36,261 bases of DNA from the NCBI GenBank assembly GCA_937923745.1, contig CALDUO010000045.1, forward strand, positions 1 to 36,261, given 5' to 3'. Origin of the DNA: an uncultured Granulosicoccaceae bacterium. GTDB lineage: Bacteria; Pseudomonadota; Gammaproteobacteria; Granulosicoccales; Granulosicoccaceae. Of this stretch, positions 33,140 to 36,261 are shown piece after piece. The number at the start of each line of letters is the position of its first letter. Position 1 is the stretch's first letter. The notes beneath the pieces were generated by a model that was not told the origin of the DNA, did not search any database, and saw only the letters and a program-made list of their open reading frames with translations. Position numbers and translations under genes: made by a program.

Positions 33140-33925
33140 TTATCCGGCAGTCCACCCGCCATCGACCATCAGTGAGCTACCGGTAATTAAACCCGATGCG
33201 TCACTGGCCAAAAATACGACGGGTCCCATGACATCGGTAATTTCACCGAGTCGCGGTAGTTTTATTTTGGACAAAATCCAGTCGACACGCTCGGGGTCGG
33301 CCAGCGTGCTTTCGGTCAGTGGCGTTTTTATAAAGGTTGGGCATACCGTGTTTACCCGAATATTGTAAGGACCAAGCTCAATGGCCATGGCTTTTGAGAT
33401 GCCTTCAATCGCGTGTTTCGACGCACAATAAACGGTTCGGTCAACGCCACCAACATGTCCCATCTGCGAAGATGTGTTGATAATGGATCGTGTGATGCTG
33501 CTTGCGCCGGGCGGGTTTGCTTGCATACGCACGGCCACTGCCTGCGCTACAAAATACGCCGCGCGCACGTTCAGGTTCATGACAGCGTCAAAGTCCTGTT
33601 CAGACATTGACGACATAGGGCCAGGCCGATTGATACCGGCGTTATTCACCAGTATGTCGAACACAGGTTGTTCGTTAACCAGCGCATTAACGGCTTGAGT
33701 ATCGGTGACATCAAGCTCACAGGCTTCGGCTGATCCGCCTGCTGCCTGTATGGCAACCACCAACTCGGCAAGGGCATCGGCAGAACGCGCGACCAACACA
33801 ACATGCGCACCGGCATCGGCCAGAGCAACCGCAGCACCCATACCGATACCGCGGCTGGCGCCCGTGACCAGCGCACGTTTACCGTCAAGCCGAAACGACG
33901 GACTTTTCGGCAGAACCAGTGTCAT
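33140..33925 (-). CDS. Short-chain dehydrogenase/reductase
   Basis: This 261-residue classical SDR has TGASRGIG at 21-28 (NAD(P) binding), DVTD, NNAG at about 94-97, catalytic Ser in INTSSQMGH, the YCASK active-site motif and a family-typical end [15 protein letters not shown]. It should act as a cytoplasmic alcohol or polyol dehydrogenase. It overlaps the HisD-like gene by 4 bases (ATGA), which shows translational coupling. The pairing of a HisD-like enzyme with an SDR resembles the hpsN/hpsO pair for dihydroxypropanesulfonate; the substrate here is not proven. Confidence 0.92.
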   Translation of the reverse strand: MTLVLPKSPSFRLDGKRALVTGASRGIGMGAAVALADAGAHVVLVARSADALAELVVAIQAAGGSAEACELDVTDTQAVNALVNEQPVFDILVNNAGINRPGPMSSMSEQDFDAVMNLNVRAAYFVAQAVAVRMQANPPGASSITRSIINTSSQMGHVGGVDRTVYCASKHAIEGISKAMAIELGPYNIRVNTVCPTFIKTPLTESTLADPERVDWILSKIKLPRLGEITDVMGPVVFLASDASGLITGSSLMVDGGWTAG

Positions 33926-35229
33926 TCGGCGGCGGTGCCGTATTCGATATTTCGGCCACCGTAGCGACGTACACGAATATTAGCTTGCTCGGCGTGCCCG
34001 ACAAAGCCTTCCAACATGCATAACCGCGAACAATATTCTCCGATCATTGCAGACGCTTCGTCTGTCAGTACACGCTGGTAGGTGTGGGTTTTGATAAACT
34101 TGCCGACCCACAAACCACCCGTATAACGACCGGCTTTTTTTGTTGGCAGTGTGTGGTTGGTGCCAATGACCTTGTCGCCATAGCTGACGTTAGTACGCGG
34201 GCCGAGGAACAGCGCACCGTAGTTGGTCATGTGTTGCAGAAAGTAGTCGGGGTCTTCGGTCATCACCTGGACGTGTTCCGAGGCCAACAGATCTGCCTGT
34301 TCAACCATCTCATCGACAGAATCACACAGAATTACCTCGCCAAATTCATCCCACGAGACTCGTGCAATGTCGGCTGTGGGCAAGATCTCGAGCAGGCGTT
34401 CGATTTCGGCCAGTGTGTCTTTGGCCAGTTTTTCGGAGTTGGTGATCAGCACTGCCGGAGATGTAGGGCCGTGTTCGGCTTGCCCGAGCAGGTCGGTGGC
34501 GCAGAGTTCGCCGTCGACCGTGTCATCGGCGATAACGAGTGTTTCGGTGGGACCGGCAAACAGGTCAATGCCCACACGGCCATAGAGTTGCCGTTTTGCC
34601 TCGGCGACGAACGCGTTGCCCGGACCCACGAGCATATCGACCGGTGCGATGGTCTCGGTGCCCAGCGCCATAGCGCCAACTGCCTGAATGCCTCCGAGCA
34701 CGAGAATTTCGTCAGCGCCGCCCAAATGCATCGCAGCGACAATGGCCGGGTGCGCACCACCCTCGAACGGAGGTGCGGAAGCAATGACTCGCTTGACGCC
34801 GGCAACCTTCGCAGTCAGAACGCTCATGTGAGCCGAAGCAACCATTGGATATTTGCCGCCGGGGACATAACAGCCAACCGAGTTGACGGGAATGTTTTTA
34901 TGCCCAAGCACAACGCCCGGCATGGTCTCGACCTCGATGTCCTGGAGCGCGGCTTTCTGATGCTCGGCAAAGCGCTTGACCTGCTCCTGCGCAAACTTAA
35001 TATCGGCAAGATCCCGCGCCGACACCTTGGACATCGCTGTCTCAATATCCTGTTCCGACAGCAAAAATGCGGTTGGCGACCAGTTATCGAACTTCTCGGA
35101 TAACTCCCGAACCGCCTGATCCTGACGTGCCTCGATATCAGCCAGTATCGACTCGACCGTCTGGCGGACTTTGGAATCGTCAGAAGCCCGATCCTCCTGA
35201 GATCGCCCTTTTTTAAGATATTTGGCCAT
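33922..35229 (-). CDS. Histidinol dehydrogenase superfamily, HpsN-like dehydrogenase
   Basis: This 435-residue protein aligns with HisD over its whole length. Zinc and active-site residues are kept: Gln and His in [11 protein letters not shown], Glu-His in ASEHVQVM, Asp in [14 protein letters not shown] and the late His in [17 protein letters not shown] and the [13 protein letters not shown] stretch are also typical. The N-terminus ([10 protein letters not shown]) and the context differ from biosynthetic HisD: no other his genes are present and it is fused into an operon with an SDR. Such paralogues include sulfopropanediol 3-dehydrogenase (HpsN), which oxidises an alcohol to an acid in two NAD steps. 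HpsN is a candidate; other polyols are possible. The ATG at 35229 has only a weak upstream GGGAA. Confidence 0.85.
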   Translation of the reverse strand: MAKYLKKGRSQEDRASDDSKVRQTVESILADIEARQDQAVRELSEKFDNWSPTAFLLSEQDIETAMSKVSARDLADIKFAQEQVKRFAEHQKAALQDIEVETMPGVVLGHKNIPVNSVGCYVPGGKYPMVASAHMSVLTAKVAGVKRVIASAPPFEGGAHPAIVAAMHLGGADEILVLGGIQAVGAMALGTETIAPVDMLVGPGNAFVAEAKRQLYGRVGIDLFAGPTETLVIADDTVDGELCATDLLGQAEHGPTSPAVLITNSEKLAKDTLAEIERLLEILPTADIARVSWDEFGEVILCDSVDEMVEQADLLASEHVQVMTEDPDYFLQHMTNYGALFLGPRTNVSYGDKVIGTNHTLPTKKAGRYTGGLWVGKFIKTHTYQRVLTDEASAMIGEYCSRLCMLEGFVGHAEQANIRVRRYGGRNIEYGTAAE

Positions 35230-35784
35230 AGTCTGTCATTCCCAACGGATCACAGGCGCCCATCGAACGCCCAAATTGAATACGTATTCATTGTAACCAT
35301 ATCCCCCAACCCGGGCAATCTTGCCCACTACTGGACACCCCAAAATTGCGCACCTGTTTCTGGACACCCAAAATTCATGGCCAACAGATGTGGCCGGTAA
35401 ATTTTGGGTGTCCCGGTTTGAAACTGTGAACTCTATCTTGCTGTAATGAATCGATACTTCCGGACACCCAAAATTTTGGCGGCAGTAAATTTGGGGTGTC
35501 CGGTAATAAAAGTGCGAACCCCATCCTGCTGTAATGTGAACAAGGGATACTGAGGGGCGAGGTAAATTTGGGGTGTCCAGCAATGGAAATGTCGACTGCG
35601 TCGCGCGGTGATGGATTTGTGATACTGGCTTGCGATACGGTCAGAGATTTACGCGTCCCGACTTGGTAGTGTTTGACGTATATGGAGTGTATGTGGCTCA
35701 GATATACGGTAGCGGGTCGATAATTAGGCATGGACCTCTGATTTTCGGCGCACGACAACCACGGATGAACAGACAGGAATCAAT
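35230..35784. other. Intergenic region dominated by REP-like repeats
   Basis: This 555-base gap lies between the HisD-like operon (minus) and the DUF1800 gene (plus), so promoters for both should be here. No gene is supported; open frames on the minus strand simply run through the repeats. A small hairpin GGGCA-N4-TGCCC lies at 35313-35326. Confidence 0.55.
35333..35578. repeat. Cluster of six REP-like motifs in alternating orientation
   Basis: GGACACCCCAAAATT or GGACACCCAAAATT occurs forward at 35333-35347, 35362-35375 and 35462-35475. Its reverse complement type (AATTTTGGGTGTCC or AAATTTGGGGTGTCC) occurs at 35400-35413, 35487-35501 and 35564-35578. Forward and reverse copies pair into hairpins (35362-35413 and 35462-35501). 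A TGCTGTAATG module with similar flanks is repeated at 35439-35448 and 35527-35536, so the larger unit is about 90 bp. This resembles REP/REPIN elements moved by RAYT proteins; no RAYT gene is in the window. Confidence 0.82.
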
Positions 35785-36261
35785 GTGAACAGAACACTGT
35801 GGAAACTTCAGGCGGGCCTTCGTAATCGCGTCGGCGGTACGCTTGTTATGGCACTGACAGCACTGTTGCTGGCAGCGTGCTCCGAGGGCGTTCAGGTCGC
35901 GGGCGACGCGGCTTCCACCCCTGCCGTGTTTAACCCCAGCACGCCGGTCGTCAATAATCCGCTGGTAAACACACCGGTCAGTTCGCCCAACGGCACTGGT
36001 GCTGTCACCCTGAACGACGCGACCCGGCGAGCCGCCCGCTTCCTGACCCAAACGACATTCGGTCCGACGCAAGCCGAGATCAACGCGTTGGCGCAAAATG
36101 TATCGACCGGCGGCTTACAGTCCTGGCTTGACGCACAATTTGCAATGACCCCGTCGCTGACCAGCCCCTACACGCTGGCAAACAGTAACGGCAGCCGCCG
36201 GGAGCCACGCCACTACATTTGGTGGGAAAACGCGCTATCAGCGCCTGACCAACTCAGGCAG
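35785..36261 (+). CDS. DUF1800 family lipoprotein, N-terminal part, truncated by window edge
   Basis: A frame of 159 codons runs off the right edge. The GTG at 35785 has AGGA about 6 bases upstream; the nearby ATG at 35764 hits a stop after seven codons. A long signal ends in the lipobox LAAC with the cysteine at residue 32, followed by S, so outer-membrane lipidation is likely. A Thr/Pro/Asn-rich linker follows. From about residue 80 the DUF1800 start is clear: ATRRAARFLTQTTFGPTQAE, then LQSWLDAQF, and HYIWWENALSAPDQLRQ. DUF1800 proteins are exported, function unsettled, and often paired with a DUF1501 gene, which would lie to the right. Confidence 0.84.
   Translation, partial: MNRTLWKLQAGLRNRVGGTLVMALTALLLAACSEGVQVAGDAASTPAVFNPSTPVVNNPLVNTPVSSPNGTGAVTLNDATRRAARFLTQTTFGPTQAEINALAQNVSTGGLQSWLDAQFAMTPSLTSPYTLANSNGSRREPRHYIWWENALSAPDQLRQ

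Noticed and set aside
34084..35103. Plus-strand 339-residue frame opposite the HisD-like gene
   Set aside because: It is an antisense shadow: composition is odd and rich in Cys, His and Arg, and the HisD motifs on the other strand are unmistakable.
33922..35229. Biosynthetic hisD
   Set aside because: There are no other histidine genes, and it is coupled by ATGA overlap to an SDR; the HpsN-like reading fits better.

Overview
The window looks like chromosomal DNA of a Gram-negative bacterium, most likely a marine or environmental gammaproteobacterium. The evidence is mixed: lipoprotein signals, a TonB protein, a C-terminal tail of the GlyGly-CTERM type, a DUF6404 protein, a DUF1800 lipoprotein, Shine-Dalgarno sites of the GGAG/AGGA type, and moderate GC. 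I cannot name the species from sequence alone. No rRNA, tRNA, integrase, transposase or CRISPR array was recognised.

Layout. 1-5277 (minus strand) is an RHS/YD-repeat locus: an N-terminal export fragment, an in-frame amber codon, a large YD-repeat protein ending in calcium-binding-type DxDGDG repeats, a small secreted cysteine protein, and a separately exported RHS core-like gene that runs off the left edge. 5849-9298 holds an aminotransferase, a coiled lipoprotein and a LysE-type exporter, separated by large non-coding gaps. 10425-15605 holds a GlyGly-CTERM-type surface protein, a YHS-like exported protein, an EamA transporter followed closely by a pirin, and small DUF6404 and DUF1059 proteins. 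16063-22203 is a carbohydrate-type ABC importer with two paralogous binding proteins, two permeases and an ATPase. A strong hairpin separates the second binding protein from the first permease.

22558-28006 is the most system-like part. A LysR regulator is divergent from a tightly packed operon: luciferase-like flavin monooxygenase, AA_synth (DUF1185) protein, alpha/beta hydrolase, TPP enzyme resembling sulfoacetaldehyde acetyltransferase (Xsc), and a small EthD-like protein. I do not know a described pathway with this gene set. 28141-30216 is a molybdopterin oxidoreductase. 30396-31718 is a TonB-like protein with about 42 six-residue EPEPVV-type repeats. 31885-35229 is a second probable catabolic operon: a HisD-superfamily dehydrogenase (HpsN-like), an SDR and a MetE-like methyltransferase. 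The right edge has a cluster of REP-like inverted repeats and the start of a DUF1800 lipoprotein.

A recurring feature is that many intergenic gaps carry their own array of 12-16 bp direct repeats (about 2-7 copies). The units differ from gap to gap, which suggests frequent local slippage rather than one dispersed repeat family. The two enzyme operons (22558-27016 and 31885-35229) each contain one enzyme whose nearest resemblance, as far as I can judge by eye, is to organosulfonate metabolism (Xsc-like, HpsN-like). That link is a hypothesis.
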